A DNA stretch of 9,553 nucleotides from Limnohabitans sp. (GTDB lineage Bacteria > Pseudomonadota > Gammaproteobacteria > Burkholderiales > Burkholderiaceae_C), in assembly GCA_021731425.1 (NCBI GenBank), contig JAKFXJ010000254.1, positions 1 through 9,553 of the forward strand. The letters are read 5' to 3'. This document shows, piece by piece, positions 1 through 6,850 of this stretch (within the stretch, counting starts at the first letter, position 1; each line of letters begins with the position of its first letter). Position numbers and translations under genes: made by a program. The notes under the pieces are model-generated. The model was not told where the DNA came from. It did no database searches and saw only the letters and a list, made by a program, of their open reading frames with translations.

Positions 1-85
1 CCAAGACGGCTGGTGGTGGCATGCACCAGAGATCTCCAACAAGTCCATCCGCCGCCGCATCCTGAAAGAAACACTGTTTCGGTGA
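1..85 (+). CDS. C-terminal end of an unrecognised protein (cut by left edge)
   Basis: An open frame runs from position 2 to a TGA stop at 83-85 and gives 27 residues. The tail begins QDGWWWHAPE and ends RRRILKETLFR, so it has a tryptophan-rich patch followed by a basic stretch. I do not recognise the family from so short a piece. That it is a real gene end is supported by the strong terminator hairpin that starts 8 bases after the stop. The gene lies on the same strand as the glycosyltransferase at 849 but is separated from it by an opposing gene, so it is not in an operon with it. Function is unknown. Confidence 0.6.
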   Translation, partial: QDGWWWHAPEISNKSIRRRILKETLFR

Positions 86-93
86 CAACTCAG

Positions 94-126
94 CCCGGTT
101 CACCTCTTTGAAGTGAACCGGGTTTT
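94..126 (+). terminator. Rho-independent terminator after the left-edge gene
   Basis: A perfect 10-bp inverted repeat pairs CCCGGTTCAC (94-103) with GTGAACCGGG (113-122) around a 9-base loop and is followed by TTTT (123-126). It begins 8 bases after the stop codon at 85. The minus-strand gene whose stop is at 133 also runs into this hairpin. The minus-strand flank beyond the stem is not T-rich, however, so efficient termination in that direction is less certain. Confidence 0.88.
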
Positions 127-132
127 GAACTT

Positions 133-741
133 TCAGCGACCCGCGTGAAGCTTGCTGTCGGCGAAGCGCTCGCCACGTAACAACTGCCAAGGAGCCTTGT
201 GGTAAAGGTAGATGTCGTGGAAGGGATCGGTGATGATCTTGGTCATCCACACCAGACCGGTTTGCACGTCTTGCAGGAAAAACAAATGCACCGTGCGAAA
301 CAGCAAGGCCGCCACACCCAGGTAAAGCCAGGCATAACCCACTGCACGTAAAAATTCAAACCATGTCTCATGCACGGGCAGCAATCCCATGAAGCCAGGG
401 TTCATGAAAATGGCCAAAGGCAACACGGCCCAAACACTCAGCAACACCACCTTACGGCGCAAGTTATAGCCCACCTTGATCTCTTCTTTGAATTCGTTGG
501 TGGCCTCGTTGACATGGTCATAACCCAAGGGCTCAAAGAAAAAGTGACCGGCTTGTCGGGAGGTCATGGACACCATCCAGGCCAACAAAGCCGCCATGGC
601 CGGGTCTATCCACAGCAGGCCATAGGCCACCACAAAAGCCGAGGCACTGAGCAAATGCAAGGACTGGTTGATGCGGCAGTGATGGTAGTAACGGTGATCG
701 TCCCAACGCTGAATTTCCAAAGCTTTCAAGAAATCTTTCAC
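133..741 (-). CDS. Small multi-pass membrane protein, Mpo1/DUF962-like
   Basis: This is a membrane protein of about 202 residues with three or four hydrophobic segments. The best functional clue is near the N-terminus: YYHHCRINQSLH has the spacing Y-H-H-x3-N-x3-H, which also occurs in yeast Mpo1 (DUF962). A later GHFFFE matches the family's conserved G-H-x-x-F-E element. Mpo1 is an iron-dependent dioxygenase that shortens 2-hydroxy fatty acids by alpha-oxidation, and its histidines bind the metal. Similarity elsewhere is low, so the enzymatic role is inference. The open frame extends to TTG at 780 and contains an ATG at 774. I prefer GTG at 739-741 because GAGGTG (745-750) lies just upstream as a good ribosome binding site and the predicted -10 box (770-775) overlaps the ATG. 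The gene is divergent from the glycosyltransferase and has a Pho-box-like site upstream. Confidence 0.6.
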   Translation of the reverse strand: MKDFLKALEIQRWDDHRYYHHCRINQSLHLLSASAFVVAYGLLWIDPAMAALLAWMVSMTSRQAGHFFFEPLGYDHVNEATNEFKEEIKVGYNLRRKVVLLSVWAVLPLAIFMNPGFMGLLPVHETWFEFLRAVGYAWLYLGVAALLFRTVHLFFLQDVQTGLVWMTKIITDPFHDIYLYHKAPWQLLRGERFADSKLHAGR

Positions 742-785
742 AAGCACCTCACAAGTTGAATGTGTGAAGATCATCAACAATTCGT

Positions 786-803
786 GTGAAAAAACAATGA
801 CAT
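786..803 (-). promoter_or_regulatory. Pho-box-like site facing the Mpo1-like gene
   Basis: Read on the minus strand, this 18-mer is ATGTCATTGTTTTTTCAC. It matches 12 of 18 positions of the E. coli Pho-box consensus (two TGTCA-type repeats 11 bp apart): the first repeat is intact and the second is degenerate. Ten bases downstream lies GATGAT (775-770 on the minus strand), a 4 of 6 match to the -10 consensus. This would place the transcript start near 763, upstream of the preferred GTG start. PhoB control is inferred from the sequence pattern and from phoB being present in the window. Confidence 0.4.
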
Positions 804-808
804 GGCTT

Positions 809-826
809 TTGTCATCAAACTGTTAA
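809..826 (+). promoter_or_regulatory. Pho-box-like site facing the glycosyltransferase
   Basis: The 18-mer TTGTCATCAAACTGTTAA matches 14 of 18 positions of the Pho-box consensus. It has TGTCA (810-814) and TGTTA (821-825) as direct repeats exactly 11 bp apart with an A-rich spacer, as PhoB dimers require. It lies 22 bp before the annotated ATG. A weak -10 candidate, CACGAT (837-842, 3 of 6), sits 10 bases downstream, the spacing seen in PhoB-activated promoters that lack a good -35 box. Together with the site at 786-803 it forms the back-to-back TGTCAT inverted repeat (797-802 and 810-815). Confidence 0.55.
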
Positions 827-848
827 AACCTGCGTTCACGATAGGGGC

Positions 849-2054
849 ATGCTTGAATCAGACAACGCGACATATTTGGTCGAAAATTTTGTCCCGGCCA
901 ATGCCCCCTTGCGCATTGCGGTGGTCACTGAAACCTGGCCACCCGAGGTCAATGGCGTTGCACTGACCCTGTCACGATTGATCCAAGAGCTGAGTCAACG
1001 CCAACACACCATCCAACTCATCCGTCCACGACAAGACCGCTACGAAACCGAAAGCCATCGTGAAGGTTGGAGTGAGCTGTTGCTTAAAGGCATGCCCATA
1101 CCGCGCTACCCCCAGCTCAAGCTGGGCTTTCCCAGCAAAAAATCCTTGATCCAGGCCTGGACGCTGCAACGGCCTGACTTGGTACACATCGCCACCGAGG
1201 GGCCATTGGGCTGGTCTGCACTGCAAGCGGCCAGGGTCTTGCGTTTGCCTGTCACCTCTGACTTCAGAACCAATTTTCAAAGCTACAGCAAACACTACGG
1301 TGTCGGTTGGTTGCAAAAACCCATCGTGGCTTACTTGCGCAAATTTCACAACCGGACCCTGTGCACCATGGTGCCCACACAGGGCATGCATGATCAGCTC
1401 AAGCTCTTGGGGTTCAACAACCTCCAGGTGGTAGCACGCGGCGTGGACACCCAGCTTTTTACCCCCAGCAAACGCAGCCCCAGCTTGCGCAGCCAATGGC
1501 AAGTCGATGACAAGACCGTGGTCATCTTGTCGGTAGGGCGCTTGGCAGCCGAAAAAAATCTGGATTTGACGGTCAATACCTACCAAGTCCTGAAGCAAAA
1601 CAAGCGCCCAGTCCAGCTTGTTTTTTGCGGCGATGGCCCTTATCGCGCCAAACTGCAGGCCGACTGCCCAGAGGCGATTTTTATGGGCATGGCCACACAC
1701 GCACAACTGGCGGTGGCTTACGCCAGTGCCGATCTGTTTGTCTTTCCCAGTCTGACCGAAACATTTGGCAATGTGACCCTGGAAGCGCTGGCCAGCGGCA
1801 CCCCAGTCCTGGCCTTTGATTGTGCTGCCGCCAAAGAGGTCATCAAAGACGAGCACAACGGTTGGCTCGTTCCTGGCGAAGACGCCCAACGTTTTGTTTT
1901 GCGTGCTTTGGCCATCACCCAAAATGCCTCGACTTTGAAAGCGGCACAACTGAACGCAGCCAGCAGCATTCAAAAATGGGAGTGGTCCAGCATTGCCACC
2001 CAAGTCGAAAATATGTTCCGTAGGGTCTTGGCAACTGCCTTAACTGAGCGCTGA
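849..2054 (+). CDS. GT4-family glycosyltransferase, SqdX/MgtA/Agt-like (probable glycolipid synthesis)
   Basis: This 401-residue, GT-B fold retaining glycosyltransferase has the acceptor-side domain in residues 21-200 (TETWPPEVNG at 27-36) and the nucleotide-sugar domain in 220-390. Visible motifs are GRLAAEKN (230-237), GDGP (261-264) and the E-x7-E donor site, E304 and E312. There are no membrane spans, so it is probably a peripheral enzyme on the cytoplasmic face. The N-terminal pattern resembles SqdX, MgtA and related enzymes that add sugars to diacylglycerol lipids, rather than O-antigen transferases. Exact donor and acceptor cannot be read from sequence. Upstream is a Pho-box-like site and the convergent neighbours include ugd and lplT, which suggests a phosphate-free glycolipid made during phosphate shortage. 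The start is uncertain: GGGG (844-847) is too close to ATG 849 to be a normal ribosome site, and no better in-frame start is visible. The 3' end overlaps lplT by 15 bp, tail to tail. Confidence 0.85.
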   Translation: MLESDNATYLVENFVPANAPLRIAVVTETWPPEVNGVALTLSRLIQELSQRQHTIQLIRPRQDRYETESHREGWSELLLKGMPIPRYPQLKLGFPSKKSLIQAWTLQRPDLVHIATEGPLGWSALQAARVLRLPVTSDFRTNFQSYSKHYGVGWLQKPIVAYLRKFHNRTLCTMVPTQGMHDQLKLLGFNNLQVVARGVDTQLFTPSKRSPSLRSQWQVDDKTVVILSVGRLAAEKNLDLTVNTYQVLKQNKRPVQLVFCGDGPYRAKLQADCPEAIFMGMATHAQLAVAYASADLFVFPSLTETFGNVTLEALASGTPVLAFDCAAAKEVIKDEHNGWLVPGEDAQRFVLRALAITQNASTLKAAQLNAASSIQKWEWSSIATQVENMFRRVLATALTER

Positions 2055-3281
2055 ATTGGGCAGTGCCGACTTGTTTCGCCAAGGCCAAGCAGCCAGCCAC
2101 AAAGGCAATGACAAACACAGCATGATGACCAATAAGGGCCACTCCCATGACACCAACAGACTGTAAATTCCCAACACCAGCAAGACACTCAGATTCTCGT
2201 TAAAACCCTGCACAGCAATAGATCGACCAGGCGGCATGATCTTGTGACCACGGTGTTGCAGCAAAGCATTCATGGGCACCAACAACATGCCGCCAGCCCA
2301 CCCAGCAAGCAGCAACATGGGCACGGCCAACCAAAGGCTCTGCGTCAGGGCCAAGGCCGGCATCAAACAAGCCAGCACCATGGCCCACACCATCTGTTTG
2401 CGAGCGCGGAAAATTCGACTGGTGAATGCCGCCATGGCCGCTCCACCGATGACACCAAGAGCGACAAGGCCTTGCAAATACGCGCCATGTTGAAGCGTCA
2501 AACCAGCATGGGACTGTGCCCAAACCAGTACCACAAATTGCAGTGCAGCACCCACCCCCCAGCTGAAAGTGGTGACCCGCAAAGACACCCCTCCCAAGGG
2601 ATCTCGCCACAACTTCAAATTGTTCGTCCAAAAGGCCGACCAACGCAGATCTGACCATGACCATGCCGGCTGCGCAGGTGAGCGCAAGGCGTACATGCCC
2701 GCATTGAGGATGGCTGAAAGCACATACAACAAGCAGATCACAGCCAAACCCATACCGATTTGGGTTTCAACCAACCCACTTTTCAAAGGCAAGTTCCATC
2801 CAGTCGCAGCCCCCTCCCCTCCGATGGGTCCTGCGCTCATCAACCAACCACCCAAGACCACACCCCACAAAACAGACAGCACCACCGAGACTTCTAGAAA
2901 GGCATTGGCTTTGACCAGTCCTGCAGCAGGCACGGTTTCAGTGAGCAAACCGTATTTTGCGGGGGCGTACACCGAAGCAGCAAAACCAGTCAGGGCAAAA
3001 GCCAATAAGGGGTGAGTTCCTGTCCAAAGCCCGATGACGGCCAACAACTTAAGCGAGTTCATGACCAGCATGACATGGCGTTTTTGAAACGCATCGGCCA
3101 CAGGTCCCACCAAACTGGCCAGCACCACATAAGACACGGTGAAGGCCATTTTCAACACGGGTGCCCACCAAGCAGGGTAGCCTTGCTCATGCAAGAAAAA
3201 GATGCCCAGCAACAAAAAGGCGTTGTCTGCCAGCCCACTGAAAAACTGGGCCAGTATCAAAAAGGCAAAGCCTTTAGGCAT
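2040..3281 (-). CDS. lplT: Lysophospholipid transporter LplT (MFS)
   Basis: This 413-residue protein is a major facilitator with about 12 hydrophobic helices, close to the size of E. coli LplT (397 residues). LplT flips lysophospholipids, chiefly lyso-PE, to the inner face of the inner membrane for re-acylation. Supporting features are the N-terminal [14 protein letters not shown] (11-24), the MFS loop motif [11 protein letters not shown] (59-69), and [11 protein letters not shown] (105-115), a conserved LplT stretch. The ATG at 3281 overlaps the end of ugd by 8 bp (ATGCCTAA), so the two are probably translationally coupled; only a weak GGA lies upstream. In E. coli lplT is paired with the acyltransferase gene aas. 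No aas is next to it here, and the gene instead follows ugd at the end of the pho operon. It is the last gene of the minus-strand block. Confidence 0.88.
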   Translation of the reverse strand: MPKGFAFLILAQFFSGLADNAFLLLGIFFLHEQGYPAWWAPVLKMAFTVSYVVLASLVGPVADAFQKRHVMLVMNSLKLLAVIGLWTGTHPLLAFALTGFAASVYAPAKYGLLTETVPAAGLVKANAFLEVSVVLSVLWGVVLGGWLMSAGPIGGEGAATGWNLPLKSGLVETQIGMGLAVICLLYVLSAILNAGMYALRSPAQPAWSWSDLRWSAFWTNNLKLWRDPLGGVSLRVTTFSWGVGAALQFVVLVWAQSHAGLTLQHGAYLQGLVALGVIGGAAMAAFTSRIFRARKQMVWAMVLACLMPALALTQSLWLAVPMLLLAGWAGGMLLVPMNALLQHRGHKIMPPGRSIAVQGFNENLSVLLVLGIYSLLVSWEWPLLVIMLCLSLPLWLAAWPWRNKSALPNSALS

Positions 3282-4707
3282 TCATCCATTCAGACGCGGT
3301 TGCTGCACCAACCGGTGCCCCGAAATCCATCAGCTGAGCCAGGTCATTGCGTCGACCCACACCTTGGTAAGCCATGCCCAATTCACTCAGGGCCTCGGGG
3401 TTGTAAAGGTTGCGCCCATCCAAAATGAAGGGTTTGCGCATCAATGCTTTCATAGCCTCGAAGTCCGGGTTGTGAAAATTTTTCCACTCGGTCAACACCA
3501 TCAAGGCATCAGCCCCCTCCAAGGCCTGCATGTCTGAAGCGGCCAATTCAAATCGCTCCAACAGATGCGCTTCTTGGCTCATGTCCAGGCGCAAGGCTTC
3601 CAAAGCCTGAGGACCGGCCACAGGGTCAAAGGCACTGACGTGTGCACCACGCAACAACAATTGACGAATGACCACGCGGCTGGGCGCCTCACGCATGTCA
3701 TCGGTATTGGGCTTGAATGCCAGGCCCCAAACAGCGATTTTTCGGTCCGTCAGGTCTTGGCCCATGTGCTGGGTCAATCGGTCCACCAAAATCATTTTCT
3801 GGCGCTCATTGACCAGCTCTGTGGCACTGACCACCGCCATGCTGTGCCCATGGGCCTTGGCAGTATTCACCAAGGCCTGCGTGTCCTTGGGGAAACAGCT
3901 TCCGCCGTAACCACAACCCGCATACAAAAAGCTGTGTCCAATTCGGCTGTCAGCACCAATGCCCCGGCGGATGTGGTCCACATCGGCCCCCAACACATCG
4001 GCCAAATTGGCCATTTCATTCATGAACGAAATGCGTGCGGCCAGCATGGCGTTGGCGGCGTATTTGGTCAACTCAGCGCTGCGCACATCCATCCACACGG
4101 TGCGGGCATGGTGCCGGTTGAAGCTGGCATACAAATCACCCATCATGCGGCGGCTACGGCCATGGTGCGGCCCCTCGTCCACGCCCACCACAATGCGGTC
4201 GGGTCGCATGAAATCGTCAATCGCCGCACCTTCTTTGAGGAACTCCGGATTGGAGACAACATCAAACAAATCCGGCGACATGCCCCGGTGCACCAACTCG
4301 TGCGAAATCGCCGCACGCACCTTGTCCGCTGTGCCCACTGGCACGGTGGATTTGTTGACCACCAACTTGAAACCCTTCAAGTGCCGGCCAATGGTGGCCG
4401 CCACAGACAAAACGTGCCCCAAGTCGGCCGAACCGTCTTCTGCGGGGGGCGTGCCCACAGCGATGAACAGGATGTCACCGTGCTCTACGGCCTCACAAGC
4501 ATCGGTGGTGAAACGGATGCGCCCATCGGCTCGGTTGCGATTGAGCAGTTCTTTGAGGCCAGGCTCGTAAATCGGAACTTCACCCTCTTGCAAGGCGCGG
4601 ATTTTTTCCTCGTCCTTGTCCAAGCACACCACCTTGAAACCCAGGTCCGACAAGCATGCGCCTGTGACCAAACCGACATAACCCGAACCGATGACTGTGA
4701 CACGCAT
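3274..4707 (-). CDS. ugd: UDP-glucose 6-dehydrogenase
   Basis: The enzyme oxidises UDP-glucose twice with NAD+ to give UDP-glucuronate in the cytoplasm. The 477-residue product has the expected order of parts. The Rossmann NAD site is GSGYVGLV (7-14), followed by NKSTVPVGT (118-126) and NPEFLKEG (153-160). K215 lies in ELTKYAANA, and the catalytic cysteine C271 lies in [10 protein letters not shown] (266-275). The UDP-binding domain follows, with [13 protein letters not shown] (328-340). The frame is open upstream to an ATG at 4740, but ATG 4707 is the better start: it has GGAGG at 4714-4718 six bases before it, and the protein then begins directly with the NAD-binding strand MRVTVIG. It lies 99 bp after phoR with no clear terminator between them and overlaps lplT by 8 bp. 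UDP-glucuronate can feed capsule, lipid A sugar or glucuronosyl-lipid pathways; the neighbouring GT4 gene favours the last, as inference. Confidence 0.95.
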   Translation of the reverse strand: MRVTVIGSGYVGLVTGACLSDLGFKVVCLDKDEEKIRALQEGEVPIYEPGLKELLNRNRADGRIRFTTDACEAVEHGDILFIAVGTPPAEDGSADLGHVLSVAATIGRHLKGFKLVVNKSTVPVGTADKVRAAISHELVHRGMSPDLFDVVSNPEFLKEGAAIDDFMRPDRIVVGVDEGPHHGRSRRMMGDLYASFNRHHARTVWMDVRSAELTKYAANAMLAARISFMNEMANLADVLGADVDHIRRGIGADSRIGHSFLYAGCGYGGSCFPKDTQALVNTAKAHGHSMAVVSATELVNERQKMILVDRLTQHMGQDLTDRKIAVWGLAFKPNTDDMREAPSRVVIRQLLLRGAHVSAFDPVAGPQALEALRLDMSQEAHLLERFELAASDMQALEGADALMVLTEWKNFHNPDFEAMKALMRKPFILDGRNLYNPEALSELGMAYQGVGRRNDLAQLMDFGAPVGAATASEWMNA

Positions 4708-4806
4708 GGCAAACCTCCAAGTTTGCTCAGCATGTTCCACTTCAAACGTGAATCGAGCGTGTCATTTTCATGAAGAAATCACGACAAGGATTGCGGCCTA
4801 CTTCAG

Positions 4807-6141
4807 TCAAACCGCTGGTGTTGATGCACCCACCACTCGGCTTTGTGGGAACACCAACCTGAAGGTGGAGCCCTGACCCACAACACTCTCGATGCGTAAT
4901 TCGCCGCCGTGGCGTTGCATGACGTGTTTCGTGATGGCCAAGCCCAAGCCCGTGCCACCGGTTTCTCTGGACCGGCTGCGGTCCACGCGGTAAAAGCGCT
5001 CGGCCAAACGCGGCAAGTGCTCAGCCGCAATGCCAGGGCCCGAGTCCTTGACGATGAACATCAGGCCCTCGGGGCTGCTCGACCAATGGATCTGGATGCG
5101 ACCACCCAAAGGCGTATAACGAATGGCGTTGCTGACCAGGTTAGACACCGCGCTCAACAACTCCGAGCGTGTGCCCATCACATACACATCGGGTACAGGC
5201 GCAAATTCCAACTGATGCACAGGCCCCTGGCCTTTGTTGGCCATCCAGTCCGAAAACGCCTGGGCTTCGGTGGTCACTTGCAGCATCAAAGCCGCCAAAG
5301 AAACCTTTTCTTGTGTGCTGGGTAACTGGCTGCCCTCGAGTTGCGAGAGCATCAACAAGTCGGCCACCAAGGACTGCATGCGGTCCGATTGCGCCGACAT
5401 GAGGTGCAAGTATTGTTGAGTTTCATCTGCACCCAAGGGAATGGACTGAAGGGTTTCCACAAAGCCGCTGAGCACCGTCAAAGGTGTGCGGATTTCGTGG
5501 GAGACGTTGGCCACAAAATCACGGCGCATGGCATCGGCCTGCGCAAGGGCGGTGATGTCGCGTGTCAACAGCAGCGAACGCCCTTCACCATAGGCATGCA
5601 ACTGCACCGACAGTTTTTGACGGTTCACCACCGAGCTGGAGCGCCCTTCAATGACCACCTCTGCGGAGTGGTCGTCCTGCGCAAAATACCGCGCGAACAC
5701 TGGGTCGCGCACCAGATGGACGACGTGCTGCAAACGGTCCCTTTGGGCGTCTAGGCCCAAGTGGGCCGCAGCGGTGTCGTTGCACCATTCGATGCGGGCT
5801 TGTTCGTCCAGCAAAATCACGCCATTAGGCGAGGCTTGAATGGCCAGCAAAAAATCCTGCAGCTGTTTTTGGTGCACAGCAGCCAGCTTTTCCTGCTGAC
5901 GCAGCATGCGTTGCACACGCACCGAAATTTCGCGCCAAACACCGTTCCAAGGCGGATCTTGGTGCAAAACCGGCGCACTCAGCCAGCGCTCTAGGCGGTC
6001 CAGCTTCCACAGCAGTGTGGCGGCATAGATGAACACAGCGATGAGCGCACCCAGAACAGCCCCCAAGGGGCCGCCTAAAAACCAGCCAGGTGTTCCCGCC
6101 AAGCCCACCAAAAAGAGCATTTCGAGAAGCCAAAAAAGCAT
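4807..6141 (-). CDS. phoR: Phosphate-regulon sensor histidine kinase PhoR
   Basis: PhoR is the inner-membrane kinase that phosphorylates PhoB when phosphate is low and dephosphorylates it when phosphate is plentiful. The 444-residue protein starts with a two-helix membrane hairpin (about 1-45) and has no large periplasmic domain. A linker and a PAS domain (about 95-195) follow. The dimerisation/phosphoacceptor helix carries H215 in ANVSHEIRTPL. The ATPase domain has NLVSNAIRYTP (334-344), DSGPGI (366-371), RFYRVD (382-387) and GTGLGLAI (396-403). The frame is open back to 6207, inside phoB. ATG 6141 fits better because it begins the first membrane helix, sits 13 bp after the phoB stop and has AGG six bases upstream. 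The lack of an external sensor domain fits the known model in which phosphate status arrives through PstSCAB and PhoU. Confidence 0.95.
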   Translation of the reverse strand: MLFWLLEMLFLVGLAGTPGWFLGGPLGAVLGALIAVFIYAATLLWKLDRLERWLSAPVLHQDPPWNGVWREISVRVQRMLRQQEKLAAVHQKQLQDFLLAIQASPNGVILLDEQARIEWCNDTAAAHLGLDAQRDRLQHVVHLVRDPVFARYFAQDDHSAEVVIEGRSSSVVNRQKLSVQLHAYGEGRSLLLTRDITALAQADAMRRDFVANVSHEIRTPLTVLSGFVETLQSIPLGADETQQYLHLMSAQSDRMQSLVADLLMLSQLEGSQLPSTQEKVSLAALMLQVTTEAQAFSDWMANKGQGPVHQLEFAPVPDVYVMGTRSELLSAVSNLVSNAIRYTPLGGRIQIHWSSSPEGLMFIVKDSGPGIAAEHLPRLAERFYRVDRSRSRETGGTGLGLAITKHVMQRHGGELRIESVVGQGSTFRLVFPQSRVVGASTPAV

Positions 6142-6154
6142 GCTTGACCTGACT

Positions 6155-6850
6155 TCAAACTGAGGGCGTGGGGGTGAACCGGTAGCCCGCGCCGCGCACG
6201 GTCTCAATCATATTGCCCGCCTCACCCAGCGACTCGCGCAGGCGTTTGACGTGCACATCCACTGTGCGCTCTTCGATATACACATGGTCGCCCCAAACCT
6301 TGTCGAGCAATGACCCCCGGCTGTGCACCCGCTCAGGGTGACGCATGAGGTAGTGCAAGAGCTTGAACTCTGTTGGCCCAACTTTGAGGGGCTTGTCGGC
6401 CAAATTAACCCGGTGCGTATCAGCATCGAGCTGCAACTCGCCCATTTTGACCACGCCCCCCGATGCCTCGGGCACGCGGCGGCGCAGCACCGCACGGATG
6501 CGGGCCAGAAGCTCGCGTGGCGAGAAAGGTTTGACGATGTAATCGTCAGCCCCGGCATCCAGGCCAGCCACCCGGTCGGCCTCGTCGCCTCGCGCCGTCA
6601 GCATCAAAATGGGCACTGTCTTAGTACGTGCAGTGCCTCGCCATTTGCGGGCCAGGGCCAGACCACTCTCGCCGGGCAGCATCCAGTCCAGCAAGATCAC
6701 GTCGGGCAAGATCTCGTCGAGCTCACGCTGGGCCGTTTCGGCATCGATGGCCCAGACCGGCTGAAAGCCGTTGTGCCGAAGATTCACCGCAATCAGCTCG
6801 GCAATCGCCGGTTCATCCTCGACGATCAGGATGCGAGGAATGGTTCTCAT
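6155..6850 (-). CDS. phoB: Phosphate-regulon response regulator PhoB
   Basis: PhoB is a 231-residue OmpR-type transcription factor that binds Pho boxes when phosphorylated and recruits RNA polymerase. The receiver domain (1-120) has the acidic pair E11/D12, the phosphoacceptor D55 in VILLDWMLPGESG, T85 and K107 in YIVKPFS. The winged-helix DNA-binding domain (about 130-228) includes the recognition region TVDVHVKRLRESLG and ends with RGAGYRF, both typical of PhoB. The ATG at 6850 overlaps the phoU stop as ATGA (6847-6850), so translation is probably coupled; no strong separate ribosome site is visible. Its likely targets within the window are the Pho-box-like sites at 786-803 and 809-826. Confidence 0.97.
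   Translation of the reverse strand: MRTIPRILIVEDEPAIAELIAVNLRHNGFQPVWAIDAETAQRELDEILPDVILLDWMLPGESGLALARKWRGTARTKTVPILMLTARGDEADRVAGLDAGADDYIVKPFSPRELLARIRAVLRRRVPEASGGVVKMGELQLDADTHRVNLADKPLKVGPTEFKLLHYLMRHPERVHSRGSLLDKVWGDHVYIEERTVDVHVKRLRESLGEAGNMIETVRGAGYRFTPTPSV

Noticed and set aside
742..780. Longer N-terminus of the Mpo1-like protein, from TTG 780 or ATG 774
   Set aside because: There is no ribosome site before either codon, and the likely -10 box overlaps the ATG, whereas GTG 741 has GAGGTG at a good distance. The call is not certain.
797..815. Inverted repeat ATGACA/TGTCAT as an operator for an unrelated dimeric regulator
   Set aside because: It is explained more simply by two divergent Pho half-sites, because each has its own outward repeat at 11 bp. 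A different regulator cannot be fully excluded.
1552..1558. Run of seven A in the glycosyltransferase as a possible frameshift site
   Set aside because: The frame stays open and the motifs continue in frame on both sides. There is no stimulatory structure and no meaningful alternative frame product.
972..2003. 343-codon minus-strand open frame opposite the glycosyltransferase
   Set aside because: It is an antisense shadow. The plus strand carries all the GT4 motifs in one continuous frame.
4760..4765. TGTCAT half-site upstream of ugd as a Pho box
   Set aside because: Only one half-site is present. It is oriented away from ugd and has no second repeat 11 bp on.
3565..4773. 402-codon plus-strand open frame opposite ugd
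   Set aside because: It is the antisense shadow of ugd. The translation is rich in His, Gln and Arg with no recognisable domain, while the opposite strand encodes a full set of UDP-glucose dehydrogenase motifs.
6142..6207. Extension of PhoR into phoB (22 extra residues)
   Set aside because: The added residues are shadow sequence of the phoB end. ATG 6141 starts the membrane helix and has a ribosome site.
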